In this document: positions 17,000 to 25,890 of the stretch, one piece after another
Position numbering within the stretch: position 1 is the stretch's first letter
How the letters are laid out: each line of letters starts with the position of its first letter
NCBI RefSeq assembly: GCF_000687995.1
Contig: NZ_JIAC01000001.1
Location: forward strand, 1,798,001-1,862,000
Reading direction: 5' to 3'
From: Selenomonas ruminantium AC2024
Lineage (GTDB): Bacteria; Bacillota; Negativicutes; Selenomonadales; Selenomonadaceae
Length of the DNA stretch: 64,000 bases
The notes under the pieces: model-generated
The model's database searches: none
What the model was told of the DNA's origin: nothing
Seen by the model: the letters and a program-made list of their open reading frames with translations, nothing else
Translations under genes and position numbers: made by a program

Positions 17000-17854
17000 A
17001 TGCCAAGACGAAAAAACAGAGGCAATGAAAAAGGACAGGCTATCGCCAAACTTATCATGGAGCAATATCACCCCCAGAATAAGGAGGAAATGCAGGATGC
17101 TATAAAAGATGTATTTGGCCCCATGCTGGAAGCTATGTTGCAGGGAGAAATGGACAACCATCTGGGCTATACATCTAACGACCACGGCAGCAAGGATACA
17201 GACAATCGCCGCAATGGCTATATCGACAAGACCGTTCGAAGCAGTTTTGGTGAAATTCCCGTCAGCGTTCCTTGCGACAGGGATGGTTCCTTTGAGCCGC
17301 AGGCTATTCCTAAACGGTCAAAGGATATTACGGGTATTGAGGATAAAGTCTTGTCCATGTATGGACGTGGTATGAGCCAGCGTGATATATCCTCGACCAT
17401 TGAAGACATTTATGGCTTCAGCCTGTCAGCGGAAAGTATCTCAAACATCACCGACCGTGTGCTGGAGGAAGCTGAAGTCTGGCAGAATCGGCCCCTCAAG
17501 CCCTTTTATCCCTTTATATTTGTAGACTGTCTTTACGTCCCTATACGGCAGGAGTACGAGACGAAAAACTGTGCCATCTATGTGATTCTCGGCTATGATT
17601 TGGATGGTATCAAGGATATCCTAGGCTTATGGATTAGCGACACCGAAGGCAAGCATAACTGGATGCAGATTTTTGACGAAATTAAGACACGCGGTGTTGA
17701 AGACGTGGCTTTCATCAGCATGGACGGTGTTTCCGGGCTGGAAGAAGGGGCAAAAGCAATTTTTCCACAGGTGGTGGTACAACGCTACATTATGCACCTT
17801 ATCCGCAATTCTATTAAGTATATCCCCTCCAATAATTTGTTAATCTATCTCTAA
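17000..17854 (+). pseudogene. IS256-family (Mutator type) transposase, C-terminally truncated
   Basis: The 284-aa product matches the N-terminal two-thirds of IS256-type transposases: QGEMDNHLGYTSND, RNGYIDKTVRSSFGEIPVSVPCDRDGSFEP, LSMYGRGMSQRDI, then the first catalytic Asp region (FVDCLYVPI) and the second (ISMDGVSGL). Full-length relatives are about 400 aa; here homology stops after RNSIKYIPS and the third catalytic residue (Glu) is lost, so it cannot transpose itself. No matching right inverted repeat is visible downstream, pointing to a deletion. Confidence 0.85.
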
Positions 17855-18177
17855 TGCCGTTACCTGCGACGTCCCATAGGTTCTAAAACAATATCCGAAT
17901 CCCTGAACATTCATATCGAGTAATTAATCAGAAGATTCTTTTATGTGTTCTGTTCTGCATTTACGCTGTGATTTCCTGCTAAAGATACTAAAAAGAGAAA
18001 TTGATTTGTCAATTTTTGATTTGTCAACTTCTCTAAGATAGATAATATTTACTTGTTTATGATTTTGAGGCATTTAAAATAAATCGTGTGGTGTTCTATT
18101 TTATAAAATAATAGCTAATCTGGTTGGGTATAGCACTCATGACACCTATTAAATATTGGAATACTGTACAGCAAAAA
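17855..18177. other. AT-rich degenerate interval after the broken transposase
   Basis: No gene is seen. It contains an 11-bp inverted repeat with one mismatch (AGAGAAATTGA 17994-18004, TCAACTTCTCT 18024-18034) enclosing two direct copies of TTGATTTGTCAA (18001-18012, 18016-18027). No right end of the IS256-type element was recognised. Confidence 0.6.
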
Positions 18178-18324
18178 TCATATTTCTAAGTCCCTATATA
18201 GTTCATTTTTAGGGGTGTATCCCTTGCTAAACCCTTTGCCAGCTTCAACTTCATGAATTGTTTTCAAAAATTCACTTTCCTCTTTACCCGTGATTGTAAA
18301 AGGGATTTTATTTTGGTTATGATT
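18178..18324 (-). pseudogene. C-terminal remnant resembling a RelB/DinJ antitoxin
   Basis: The frame open from 18324 to the stop at 18178 has no start codon and begins right after an in-frame TAG. It encodes NKIPFTITGKEESEFLKTIH followed by EVEAGKGFSKGYTPKNELYR. The IPFxI plus ExGKGxSKGY pattern matches the C-terminal half of RelB/DinJ-type antitoxins. The N-terminal half and any toxin partner are missing. Confidence 0.5.
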
Positions 18325-18359
18325 CTAGCCAATGCTATGGACAGTGGATTACGCGTTGG

Positions 18360-18704
18360 TTAGATAGCCTTTATTGGATGATAAGCCTGTAATGCTTTTT
18401 CTATTAGTTTATTAAGACTAATTCCCTGGTTTTGAGCACAAATAGCCAGTTTTTCATGAAGTTGCGGTGTGATGCGGACATTGAAACTGCCTTTATACGC
18501 TGTTTCAGGTGCTACGCCATCTTCCTTGCACATTGCTAAATAATCATCAACTGCCCCGTGAAAATCAGCAATTAGTTCAGTTGCATTTGCACCTTCGTAA
18601 GAGATTAAGGAGCGTATGCCCAATACCTTGCCATAAAAAACAGTATCATTTTCTGAGATTTCAACAGAACCCACATACCCCTTATATCGCATAGTATTAT
18701 TCAC
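18360..18704 (-). CDS. HicB-family antitoxin-like protein (orphan)
   Basis: The 114-aa protein has the HicB partial RNase H-like fold (MRYKGYVGSVEISENDTVFY, then GANATELIADFHGAVDDYLAMC) and a C-terminal ribbon-helix-helix (GSFNVRITPQLHEKLAICAQ, ISLNKLIEKAL). The GTG start at 18704 is chosen because GGAGGAGGG lies 6 nt upstream; longer frames lack an SD. No HicA toxin flanks it, so it is an orphan regulator or the survivor of a lost module. Its stop abuts the degenerate region. Confidence 0.82.
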   Translation of the reverse strand: MNNTMRYKGYVGSVEISENDTVFYGKVLGIRSLISYEGANATELIADFHGAVDDYLAMCKEDGVAPETAYKGSFNVRITPQLHEKLAICAQNQGISLNKLIEKALQAYHPIKAI

Positions 18705-18757
18705 AGTAAGCCCTCCTCCGATATCATTTTTGATGATTTTTAACAACCAAATATAGT

Positions 18758-18801
18758 TGTAAAAAATACCTAACAAATCAATTGACTTGTCAGGTATTTT
18801 T
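18758..18801 (-). terminator. Terminator after the DUF4870 gene
   Basis: In the minus transcript the near-perfect palindrome AATACCTGACAAGTCAA / TTGATTTGTTAGGTATT (18765-18798, two G-U pairs) is followed by a T-run. Confidence 0.8.
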
Positions 18802-18816
18802 ATATTGTACAACGTG

Positions 18817-19152
18817 TTAAAATTTTCCAAGCAAGGGATAGTGGTATTCCTTTTCGTTAATCACCTTGAAGCAGGCGATTATGGAACAGCAGAACCATAC
18901 GATGCCGAGCAGGAACACTATCGGCCAGAGGAGCACTCCGACCAGCAGCATGGTAAGCACTGCAACTATAGCACTAATCACGCCGAAGATTGCTTGGGCC
19001 AGCAATGCCTGCTTGGCGTGTCCGGCGATAAAATCGTCATGCTTATCGTAAATCAAATACAATCCCAGCGGCACCAGTACATAGCCAACACCGAAGAACA
19101 GGTAGCCGATGTGGGCAGCCAGTGCTAATGCTTTTTGCTTTCCATCTATCAT
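18817..19152 (-). CDS. DUF4870-family small membrane protein
   Basis: The 111-aa protein has three to four hydrophobic segments and the DUF4870 hallmark of a charged loop before helix 2 (YDKHDDFIAGHAKQALLAQ). Function unknown; members are small inner-membrane proteins. It lies directly downstream of the coiled-coil gene at 19176 on the same strand (23-nt gap), so they are probably co-transcribed, and it is followed by its own terminator. Confidence 0.8.
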   Translation of the reverse strand: MIDGKQKALALAAHIGYLFFGVGYVLVPLGLYLIYDKHDDFIAGHAKQALLAQAIFGVISAIVAVLTMLLVGVLLWPIVFLLGIVWFCCSIIACFKVINEKEYHYPLLGKF

Positions 19153-19175
19153 GAGAAACCACTCCCTATCGTTTA

Positions 19176-19562
19176 TTATTCCTCTGCCATGCGGGAGGTT
19201 TTGATATGGCTCAGTTCCACCGAATAGGCGGCGCCAAAGCGGCGGTTCATTTCCTCATCGCTGGGAATTTCTTTGGGCGGTGAAGCCGGTTCAGAGGGTT
19301 TTAATGCTGAAATGGGTTTCAAGTCCTCCAGCTTGTCCTCGACGCTGGCCAGGTCATTTTGCACGCTGCCCAGCTTTGTCTGGCTGTCTTCGTTGTTATC
19401 GCCCTGCAAATCGGTAATCTGGTTCTCGAATTTGCTTTTCTGAGCCTTCAGGGCTTCAATCTCGTCCTCTTTGTAGGACGGCTGCTTAATGGGCCCATGG
19501 TAGGCCTGCATGGCATGGTGAACATTGTTAAGTGATATCAAGCGCTCACTCTTCCTCTCCAT
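19176..19562 (-). CDS. Hypothetical coiled-coil protein
   Basis: The 128-aa soluble protein is not recognised. It has a charged, heptad-like central segment (YKEDEIEALKAQKSKFENQI and following, about 30-85), a Pro/Ser-rich linker (KPSEPASPPKEIPSDEE) and a conserved-looking tail (RRFGAAYSVELSHIKTSRMAEE). No signal peptide or membrane segment. Only a weak SD precedes ATG 19562. It is probably the first gene of a two-gene unit with the DUF4870 gene. Confidence 0.55.
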   Translation of the reverse strand: MERKSERLISLNNVHHAMQAYHGPIKQPSYKEDEIEALKAQKSKFENQITDLQGDNNEDSQTKLGSVQNDLASVEDKLEDLKPISALKPSEPASPPKEIPSDEEMNRRFGAAYSVELSHIKTSRMAEE

Positions 19563-19686
19563 CTTTTCATTGATTAAAACTTATCCCGCTCTTAATATAC
19601 AGGATATTCCCTTGGGTGTAAATAGGAAAATGCGCGGTGAAGGACGAATACTATAGGAAATGATGGATATCGGCAAGGAGAAAGTT

Positions 19687-20610
19687 ATGGATAAATTGGT
19701 GCAGAGCCTGTTAAAGCGGCTTACGCCTCTTTGGGAGACGCTTTATTTCTTCTACCAACGCTTTACGGATTACCACCGCATTGCCAGCTGGTTTGATATG
19801 GCTTCGGGAACGACGTATTATTTCCTGTTGGGCTTTCTGCCCTTTCTGGTGTTTACGGTCAATCTGATGCTGTTTGTCATGGCTGCGCAGGTGGATGCCA
19901 TTTACGGTGTGGCCGCGCATTATCTGCCGGAGCGGATGGCGGGGCCGTTGATGAGCGACATCACCCGCATTATGGCCAGCCGCAGTTCCCTGTGGATGTG
20001 GGTGACGGGCCTTTTCTCTCTGTACAGTTTTGTGCAGGGGCTCGTGATTCTGACGCGGGCTACGGACAGTCTGGATTATGCGCAGACGGAAAACATAGCG
20101 CGGGATAACCGCCACAATGTTTTGGTCTATGCCAAGGGCATTATCTTTACCTTTGGCCTCATGGTGGTGATTTTCCTTTCTTTGGGGCTGCCGGTCTTTG
20201 GCAATTCGCTGGTGTATTATCTGAATGAAAGCAGCCACTTCCCCGCCTTTTTCCTCTGGCTGTGGAATTTCCTGCGGGTTTTCCTGCCGTTTGTGGTGCT
20301 CGTGGTGTGGCTGACCTTCTTCTATATCTTTGCCCCCCACTCCTACACGCCGCCCTTCCGGCAGGCATTAATCACGGCTCTGCTGGTCACTTGCTTGTGG
20401 CTGGCGGTTACAGGGATTTACGGCTGGTTTATGACCCTTATTCCAAGCATGGGCATTGCCTATGGTTCCCTCTTTGGGCTCTTTGCCCTGTTCGTGTGGT
20501 TTAAGTTTATCGTCAGCTTTATCATCTATGGCATTGAGTTTCTCATGGCCCTAAATGAAATCGAATTGCGGCGTAAGATTGCCGCCCTTCAGGCCAAGCA
20601 GGCGAAATAA
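19687..20610 (+). CDS. YihY/BrkB-family inner-membrane protein
   Basis: The 307-aa protein has the YihY/BrkB layout of about six transmembrane segments, with signatures SGTTYYFLLGFLPFLVF, SLYSFVQGLVILTRATDSLDY and GSLFGLFALFVWFKFIVSFI. The biochemical role is unsettled; old 'ribonuclease BN' labels for this family are wrong. ATG 19687 is chosen because AAGGAG lies 6 nt upstream; ATG 19660 has no SD. It stands alone, converging with the MBL gene across a bidirectional terminator. Confidence 0.88.
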   Translation: MDKLVQSLLKRLTPLWETLYFFYQRFTDYHRIASWFDMASGTTYYFLLGFLPFLVFTVNLMLFVMAAQVDAIYGVAAHYLPERMAGPLMSDITRIMASRSSLWMWVTGLFSLYSFVQGLVILTRATDSLDYAQTENIARDNRHNVLVYAKGIIFTFGLMVVIFLSLGLPVFGNSLVYYLNESSHFPAFFLWLWNFLRVFLPFVVLVVWLTFFYIFAPHSYTPPFRQALITALLVTCLWLAVTGIYGWFMTLIPSMGIAYGSLFGLFALFVWFKFIVSFIIYGIEFLMALNEIELRRKIAALQAKQAK

Positions 20611-20657
20611 AAATGACATCTGACCGGTCTTTTTTTGACAAGTCAGATGTCATTTTT
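20609..20657. terminator. Bidirectional terminator between yihY-like and MBL genes
   Basis: AAAAATGACATCTGAC (20609-20624) pairs perfectly with GTCAGATGTCATTTTT (20642-20657). Confidence 0.92.
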
Positions 20658-20660
20658 GCT

Positions 20661-21302
20661 TTATTTGAGGCGCCCGGCGTACCAGGGCATTTTGCGTTCA
20701 TGTTCCACGGTGGTTTCTTCCGAGTGAGCGCTCAGCAGGATGGTTTCCTGTGGCAGGGTCAGCAGGCGGTCCGTGATATGGCTCAGCAGGGTTTCTTCAT
20801 CTCCGCCGGGCAAATCGGTGCGGCCGTAACTTTCGCGGAAGATACAATCCCCTACAAAGGCGATGCCGTCCTTTTCGCTGTAGAAGGCACAGCCGTCGGA
20901 GGTATGGCCGGGACAATGGATGAGCTGCAGCTTGTGGTCAGGATTGTCCTTTAAGGTGATTACTGCGTTGTGAGGCAGGTACGTGACATAATGGAGGATG
21001 ATTTCCTTCCGCAGTTGGTTCGAAAGGTTCCAGTTGGGATTTTCCGCGTAGTTCTTGCCGTTCTCCTGCATAATGATCTCGGCGCCCCAGGCTGCCTGCA
21101 ATTCGTTTACTGCAGCGATATGGTCAAAGTGGCCGTGAGTCAGCAGGATTTTTTCAATGACAAAGCCCCGCTCCTCCGCAACTTTTTTGAGTTTGGCGGC
21201 TTCGGCGCCCGGGTCGATAATGAAGCCATGCTTGCTTTCCTCGTCAATGTAGAAGTAAACATTGGTGGGAAGATATTCCGTGACGGTAACCTGCAAAATC
21301 AT
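20661..21302 (-). CDS. MBL-fold metallohydrolase (glyoxalase II-like)
   Basis: The 213-aa protein has the metallo-beta-lactamase zinc motif THGHFDHI, the second-site HCPGHTSDG and VGDCIFRESYGRTDLPGG, typical of single-domain glyoxalase II-like hydrolases such as YcbL. The usual GHGP...T motif near the C-terminus reads SAHSEETTVEHE; the metal His is retained but the glycines are lost. The substrate is probably a thioester, uncertain. ATG 21302 follows GAGGTG by about 6 nt. Last gene of the dacA-to-mbl operon. Confidence 0.88.
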   Translation of the reverse strand: MILQVTVTEYLPTNVYFYIDEESKHGFIIDPGAEAAKLKKVAEERGFVIEKILLTHGHFDHIAAVNELQAAWGAEIIMQENGKNYAENPNWNLSNQLRKEIILHYVTYLPHNAVITLKDNPDHKLQLIHCPGHTSDGCAFYSEKDGIAFVGDCIFRESYGRTDLPGGDEETLLSHITDRLLTLPQETILLSAHSEETTVEHERKMPWYAGRLK

Positions 21303-21321
21303 GTGTCTCACCTCATATTCG

Positions 21322-21921
21322 TTAATCCTGATATTCAGCTTTCATGGCGGCGATTTTATCCATAATGCTCTGGGAAAATGCTTCCAGAGCTTCTTTGTCT
21401 TTATGGTCGCCTTCAAATTTCATGGGTTCGCCGTAGATAACTTTGAGCTTCGGGAAATGTTCTCCACCTGCAAAAATCTTATCGGTGCCGATGATGGCAG
21501 CCGGCACGATGGGCGCTTTGCTCATGGCAGCGATAAGGCCAACACCAGCTTCGGCTTTGCCGAGTTTTCCGGTTCGGCTGCGGGTGCCTTCCGGGAACAG
21601 GCCGAGGCAGCGGCCCTCTTTAAGCACCTGCATGGCGGCTTTGATGGCGCCACGGTCAGCAGCTCCCCGCTTTACGGGGAAGGCATGGCAGGCGGTAATG
21701 GCCCGGCCAAAGATGGGATTCTTGAAGAGTTCAATCTTGGCCATGTAGCTTACCGGACGGTGCAGGAAGGTGGCGACAAAGGGCGGGTCCCAGTTGCTCA
21801 TGTGGTTGGCGGCCAGAATCACGGCGCCGTCTTTGGGCATATTCTCCCGGCCGTAGATTTCGGCACGGAAAAAGAGTTTGAAGAAAATGCTGAAAATCAG
21901 CTGTAACAGACTATATAACAT
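21322..21921 (-). CDS. plsC: 1-acyl-sn-glycerol-3-phosphate acyltransferase
   Basis: It transfers an acyl group to lysophosphatidate to make phosphatidate at the inner membrane. The 199-aa protein shows the acyltransferase blocks NHMSNWDPPF (catalytic HX4D), KIELFKNPIFGR and FPEGTRSRTGKLGKAEAG, plus an N-terminal hydrophobic anchor. It follows cmk by about 10 nt in the operon, a neighbourhood common in Firmicutes. Confidence 0.93.
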   Translation of the reverse strand: MLYSLLQLIFSIFFKLFFRAEIYGRENMPKDGAVILAANHMSNWDPPFVATFLHRPVSYMAKIELFKNPIFGRAITACHAFPVKRGAADRGAIKAAMQVLKEGRCLGLFPEGTRSRTGKLGKAEAGVGLIAAMSKAPIVPAAIIGTDKIFAGGEHFPKLKVIYGEPMKFEGDHKDKEALEAFSQSIMDKIAAMKAEYQD

Positions 21922-21931
21922 GACGCACCTC

Positions 21932-22588
21932 TTATTTGCACATGGAGAGGATGCGCTCTACTACTTCGTCAATGGACAGGCCCGTGGTGTCGAGCAGCGT
22001 GGCATCTTCAGCCTGTACCAGCGGGCTGATTTCGCGTTCGCTGTCGGCTTTGTCGCGGGCGGCGATATCGGCTTTCATCTGTTCCATATCGATGGTATAG
22101 CCTTTTTCCGTGAGCTCTTTGTGGCGGCGGCGGGCACGTTCTTCAATGGAGGCGGTCAGGAAAATCTTGACATCTGCATTGGGCAGGACGTTGGTGGCGA
22201 TATCACGGCCATCCATGAGCACGCTGCCCCGCTCACCCATCTTGCGCTGCAGGTCTACCATCTTTTCGCGGACAGGGCCGAGGGCAGCGACCTGGGACAC
22301 GATAGCGCTGACTTCCGGCGTGCGGATTTCGCCCGTCACATCTGTGCCGTCAACGGCAACGGTGGTTTTGCCGTCCTTGTACTGCAGGTCTACATCAATA
22401 TCCTTGACCACTTCGAGAATCAGCTCGTCGGTTACTTCTTTCTTCTGCTGCAGGGTTTTCCAGGCTACAGCGCGGTACATGGCACCGGTGTCGATATAGG
22501 TATAGCCGAGTTTCTTGGCGGCTAACTGTGCCACGGTGCTTTTGCCTGCTCCGGCAGGGCCGTCGATTGCTACTACTAAGTTTTTCAT
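21932..22588 (-). CDS. cmk: Cytidylate kinase
   Basis: It phosphorylates CMP/dCMP to the diphosphates in the cytosol. The 218-aa protein has the P-loop AIDGPAGAGKSTVAQLAAKKLG at the N-terminus, YIDTGAMYRAVAW, the DGRDIATNVLP motif and the LID-region RARRRHKE. The start ATG at 22588 shares its A with the TAA stop of aroA (1-nt overlap), implying translational coupling. Confidence 0.96.
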   Translation of the reverse strand: MKNLVVAIDGPAGAGKSTVAQLAAKKLGYTYIDTGAMYRAVAWKTLQQKKEVTDELILEVVKDIDVDLQYKDGKTTVAVDGTDVTGEIRTPEVSAIVSQVAALGPVREKMVDLQRKMGERGSVLMDGRDIATNVLPNADVKIFLTASIEERARRRHKELTEKGYTIDMEQMKADIAARDKADSEREISPLVQAEDATLLDTTGLSIDEVVERILSMCK

Positions 22589-23886
22589 TACTGTATTTCC
22601 TCCAAAGTCTGATAAAATTCGGGATACGAGATATTGACGCACTGGGGATTCTCAATCTCCACGCCAGCGCCCACGGTGCCAAGGATGGCTAGGGACATGG
22701 CAATGCGGTGGTCGTCATAGGAAAAGGCCGTTGCCTTTTGCAGCTTGGCACCGCCATGAATCACAAGGCCGTCCTCGCGTTCTTCCACAGCGCCGGGTGC
22801 CAGCTTGTTGAATTCCTTGGCAATGGCCATGAGGCGGTCGGTTTCCTTGACGCGCAGCTCGCCTGCTCCGGTAATCACGGTATCGCCTTGGGCACAAAGG
22901 GCAGCCACGGCGATAATGGGGATTTCGTCAATCAGGCGCGGCATGATTTCAGCACCGAAAGTCACGCCCTTGAGGTCGCTATATTCCACCAGCATATCCG
23001 CTGCGGCTTCCCCACCGCTTGTGCGTTCATTCTGCAGGGTAATCTTGGCGCCCATGTCCTTGAGTACATCGAGAATACCTGTACGGGTGGGATTAATGCC
23101 CACGTTCTTTAAGAGCAGTTTGCTGCCGGGCACGATGCTTCCTGCTACGAGCCAGTAAGCGGCAGAACTAATATCGCCGGGCACTTCGATTTCCTGTGGT
23201 GCCGTGAACTTTTCTACGGGCTGGATGGTTACGGCCGTGCCTTCACGCTTGAGCTGCACACCGAAGGCCGCGAGCATCTGTTCCGTATGGTCACGGGATA
23301 CAAAGGGTTCATTGACCGTCGTTTCGCCCTCGGCAAACATGCCGGCCAGCAAAATAGCCGATTTTACCTGCGCACTGGCCACGGGGCTGTCGTAGTGCAT
23401 GCCGTGAAGTTTTTTCTGGGCAGGTACTACGGTGATGGGCAGTTTCGCATTGTTTTCCCGGCCGTAAATCTGCGCGCCCATCTGGGAGAGCGGCTTGATT
23501 ACCCGGCCCATGGGGCGCTTGTGCAGGGAAGCATCCCCGGTGAAGGTGGAAAGAAAGGGCTGGGCGGCCAAAATACCCATCAAGAGGCGCAGGGTTGTGC
23601 CGGAGTTGCCCGCATCCAGAATGGTTGCCGGTTCCTTGAGGCCATGCAGGCCGTTACCCGTGACGATAAGCTCCGTGTCGCTGATGAATTCGACTTTTGC
23701 GCCGAGTGCTTCCATGCAGGCTGCGGTGGACATGCAGTCCTGAGCATGCAGGAAGTTCTTGATGCGCACCGGCGTATCCCCAAGCGCAGAGAACATGACA
23801 CTGCGATGGGAAATGGATTTGTCACCGGGTATTACGATTTCGCCTTGCAGGCCCTGACGGGCTTTTTCAATCTGGATTTTTTCCAT
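22588..23886 (-). CDS. aroA: 3-phosphoshikimate 1-carboxyvinyltransferase (EPSP synthase)
   Basis: It condenses shikimate 3-phosphate with phosphoenolpyruvate in aromatic amino acid synthesis. The 432-aa protein shows GDKSISHRSVMFSALG near the N-terminus, LDAGNSGTTLRLLMGILA, PGDISSAAYWL, and RVKETDRL and SYDDHRIAMSLAI near the C-terminus. LDAGNSGTT instead of LGNAGTA is the pattern of class II-type enzymes. It lies in the operon between the BaiN-like gene and cmk. Confidence 0.96.
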   Translation of the reverse strand: MEKIQIEKARQGLQGEIVIPGDKSISHRSVMFSALGDTPVRIKNFLHAQDCMSTAACMEALGAKVEFISDTELIVTGNGLHGLKEPATILDAGNSGTTLRLLMGILAAQPFLSTFTGDASLHKRPMGRVIKPLSQMGAQIYGRENNAKLPITVVPAQKKLHGMHYDSPVASAQVKSAILLAGMFAEGETTVNEPFVSRDHTEQMLAAFGVQLKREGTAVTIQPVEKFTAPQEIEVPGDISSAAYWLVAGSIVPGSKLLLKNVGINPTRTGILDVLKDMGAKITLQNERTSGGEAAADMLVEYSDLKGVTFGAEIMPRLIDEIPIIAVAALCAQGDTVITGAGELRVKETDRLMAIAKEFNKLAPGAVEEREDGLVIHGGAKLQKATAFSYDDHRIAMSLAILGTVGAGVEIENPQCVNISYPEFYQTLEEIQ

Positions 23887-23920
23887 TCAGACAACCCCTT
23901 TGTTTTATAGGTATATATGA

Positions 23921-25162
23921 TTAATCGTTCCACACACTCCAGTTGCCAGCGGCCGCGCCCATGGAAAAGGCCGCCTGCAGGTTGTAGCCGCCGGTATAGG
24001 CGTCCACATCCACCACTTCGCCGGCAAAGTACAAGCCTTTGACGAGTTTGGATTCCATGGTCTTGGGATTGATTTCCTTGACGGAAATCCCGCCTGCCGT
24101 CACAATGGCTTCGGCAATCGGTCTTGCTTTCGTTATGGTTAAGGGCAGGTGTTGCAAGGTATGCCCTAAACGGTGGCGTTCTTCCACCGTTATCTGATGC
24201 ACAGGCTTATCCATTTCGAGGAAAGCCGCATCGAGCACCGGCTCAATGAGCTTATGCGGCAGTAAATCCACCATGGCATTGCCCAGCTGTTTGCGCTGAT
24301 ACTTGGCAAAATCCCGCTGCAGGCGGGCATCTAAAACATCTTCTGCTAATGCAGGCTTTAGGTTCAGCTCCAGTTCCACAAAGGAATCATTGGCCAGTGC
24401 CTCGGTAGCCGCCCGGCTTAGGGACAGGATGATGGGGCCGGTCACGCCGAAATGGGTAAACATCATTTCCCCGAACATATCCGTCTTTTTCTCACCGTCT
24501 ACCAAGAGTGTGGCTTTTACATTGCGCAGAGATAGGCCCTGTACGGATTTTACCCAATCTTCCTCGGTTTCCAGAGGAACTAGTGACGGGCGGATATCCA
24601 CCAGCGTATGGCCGAGTTTCTGCGCCATCTTATAGCCGTCGCCTGTGGAGCCGGTGCCGGGGTAAGATGCCCCGCCGGTGCAGAGGATTACGGCATCGGC
24701 TTTGAAGCTGGCACCGCTCTGTAGTTTTACGGCCTTTATTTCCCCATCATGAGCGAGAATCTCGCTGACAGGGCTGTCGGTTTCGATTTTGACGTCCAGT
24801 TCATGGAGCTTATGCACCATGGCATCTACGACATCCTGCGCCTTGTCGCTGACGGGAAACACTCTCTGACCGCGTTCCACCTTGGTCGGTACGCCCTGCG
24901 ACTCGAAGAAGTAGATAACATCCTCATTGTCATAGGCCCGCATGGAGCTGTTGAGGAACTTGCCATTGCCGTGGATATTTTTGATGATTTCGGGCACGGT
25001 GGCGGCATTGGTGATATTGCAGCGGCCCTTGCCGGTAATCAGCATCTTCTTGCCGGGGCGCTTCATTTTTTCGAGTATGGTAACATCAGCGCCATTCTCC
25101 GCCGCCTTGATGGCTGCCATCATGCCTGCGGGGCCGGCACCGATTACAATGATTTTTTTCAT
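23921..25162 (-). CDS. FAD-dependent oxidoreductase, HI0933/YhiN (BaiN-like) family
   Basis: The 413-aa flavoprotein has the N-terminal dinucleotide fold GAGPAGMMAAIKAAENGADV, the family motif KMLITGKGRCNITN, CTGGASYPGTGSTGDGYKMA, and the C-terminal FAD motif GLYFAGEVVDVDAYTGGYNL. The cellular substrate is generally unknown; one gut homologue (BaiN) reduces bile-acid intermediates, but that should not be assumed here. Its start overlaps the rluB-like stop by 4 nt (ATGA). Confidence 0.9.
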   Translation of the reverse strand: MKKIIVIGAGPAGMMAAIKAAENGADVTILEKMKRPGKKMLITGKGRCNITNAATVPEIIKNIHGNGKFLNSSMRAYDNEDVIYFFESQGVPTKVERGQRVFPVSDKAQDVVDAMVHKLHELDVKIETDSPVSEILAHDGEIKAVKLQSGASFKADAVILCTGGASYPGTGSTGDGYKMAQKLGHTLVDIRPSLVPLETEEDWVKSVQGLSLRNVKATLLVDGEKKTDMFGEMMFTHFGVTGPIILSLSRAATEALANDSFVELELNLKPALAEDVLDARLQRDFAKYQRKQLGNAMVDLLPHKLIEPVLDAAFLEMDKPVHQITVEERHRLGHTLQHLPLTITKARPIAEAIVTAGGISVKEINPKTMESKLVKGLYFAGEVVDVDAYTGGYNLQAAFSMGAAAGNWSVWND

Positions 25163-25890
25163 GATTGTTCTAAACCTGCTATACGATAGAGTTCTGCTAC
25201 TTCGTCGTTGGTCAAGGGCCGATAGTGTCCGCGCTTGACTCCTGTTAAGGTGAGGCTTGCGAATTTGACCCGCTTCAAGGCCCGCACATCAGAGCCGATT
25301 GCGGCAAACATCCGGCGTACCTGTCGGTTGCGGCCCTCATGGATGGTGATTTCCACCTTGGCTTCATCTTCGGCGGTGTCCAATCGCTTTACTACAGCCG
25401 GAGCCGTGAGCCCGTCTTCGAGCTGAATGCCCTGGCGTAATTTGTCCAAAGCATTTTCTGTGGGAATCGGCGTGACTCTGGCGATATAGGTCTTATTGAC
25501 CTTGTAGCGGGGATGCAGCAGGCCGTTCATCAGATTGCCGTCATTGGAAATCAGGAGCAGCCCTTCGGTGTTGTTATCTAGGCGTCCCAAGGGATAGACC
25601 CGCTCTTTGACCTCGGGCAATAAGTCCAGCACCGTGCGCCGTCCGCGCTCGTCCTTGGCTGTGGAAAGATAGCCTTTGGGCTTATTGAGCAGGAAGTAGA
25701 CTTTTTCCTCAGCAAAGGTCAGGGGCTTGCCGTCTACGCAGATGCGCTGATGGCTGCTGTCGTACTTGCCGCCCAGCTCGGTGATGGTCTTGCCGTCAAC
25801 AGTTACTCGTCCTGCAAGGATAAGCCCCTCTGCCGCCCGCCGGGAAGCAATTCCCGCTTTGGCAATGATTTTTTGCAAGCGTTCTTCCAT
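25159..25890 (-). CDS. rluB: rRNA pseudouridine synthase, RluB/RsuA family
   Basis: The 243-aa protein has an N-terminal S4 RNA-binding domain (ERLQKIIAKAGIASRRAAEG), followed by the RsuA/RluB catalytic domain with the active-site Asp in PLGRLDNNTEGLLL. RluB modifies 23S rRNA U2605 in E. coli; the exact target here is inferred from family only. It overlaps dacA upstream by 1 nt and the BaiN-like gene downstream by 4 nt. Confidence 0.9.
   Translation of the reverse strand: MEERLQKIIAKAGIASRRAAEGLILAGRVTVDGKTITELGGKYDSSHQRICVDGKPLTFAEEKVYFLLNKPKGYLSTAKDERGRRTVLDLLPEVKERVYPLGRLDNNTEGLLLISNDGNLMNGLLHPRYKVNKTYIARVTPIPTENALDKLRQGIQLEDGLTAPAVVKRLDTAEDEAKVEITIHEGRNRQVRRMFAAIGSDVRALKRVKFASLTLTGVKRGHYRPLTNDEVAELYRIAGLEQS

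Noticed and set aside
17994-18034. Right inverted repeat of the IS256-type element
   Set aside because: The hairpin there does not match the left-end sequence at 16897-16944, so the element's right end appears to be deleted.
18289-18362. Plus-strand frame reading FILVMILANAMDSGLRVG, resembling a tyrosine-recombinase core
   Set aside because: Fewer than 25 codons, overlaps the RelB-like remnant on the other strand and ends at a stop; the GLRVG match is too short to call.
19687-20610. Calling the YihY/BrkB protein 'ribonuclease BN'
   Set aside because: That label comes from an old misassignment; the sequence is a polytopic membrane protein without nuclease motifs.
20661-21302. Inactive MBL hydrolase because the C-terminal GHG motif reads SAHS
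   Set aside because: The metal-binding His is kept and all other zinc ligands (THGHFDHI, HCPGH, GD) are intact, so loss of activity cannot be claimed.
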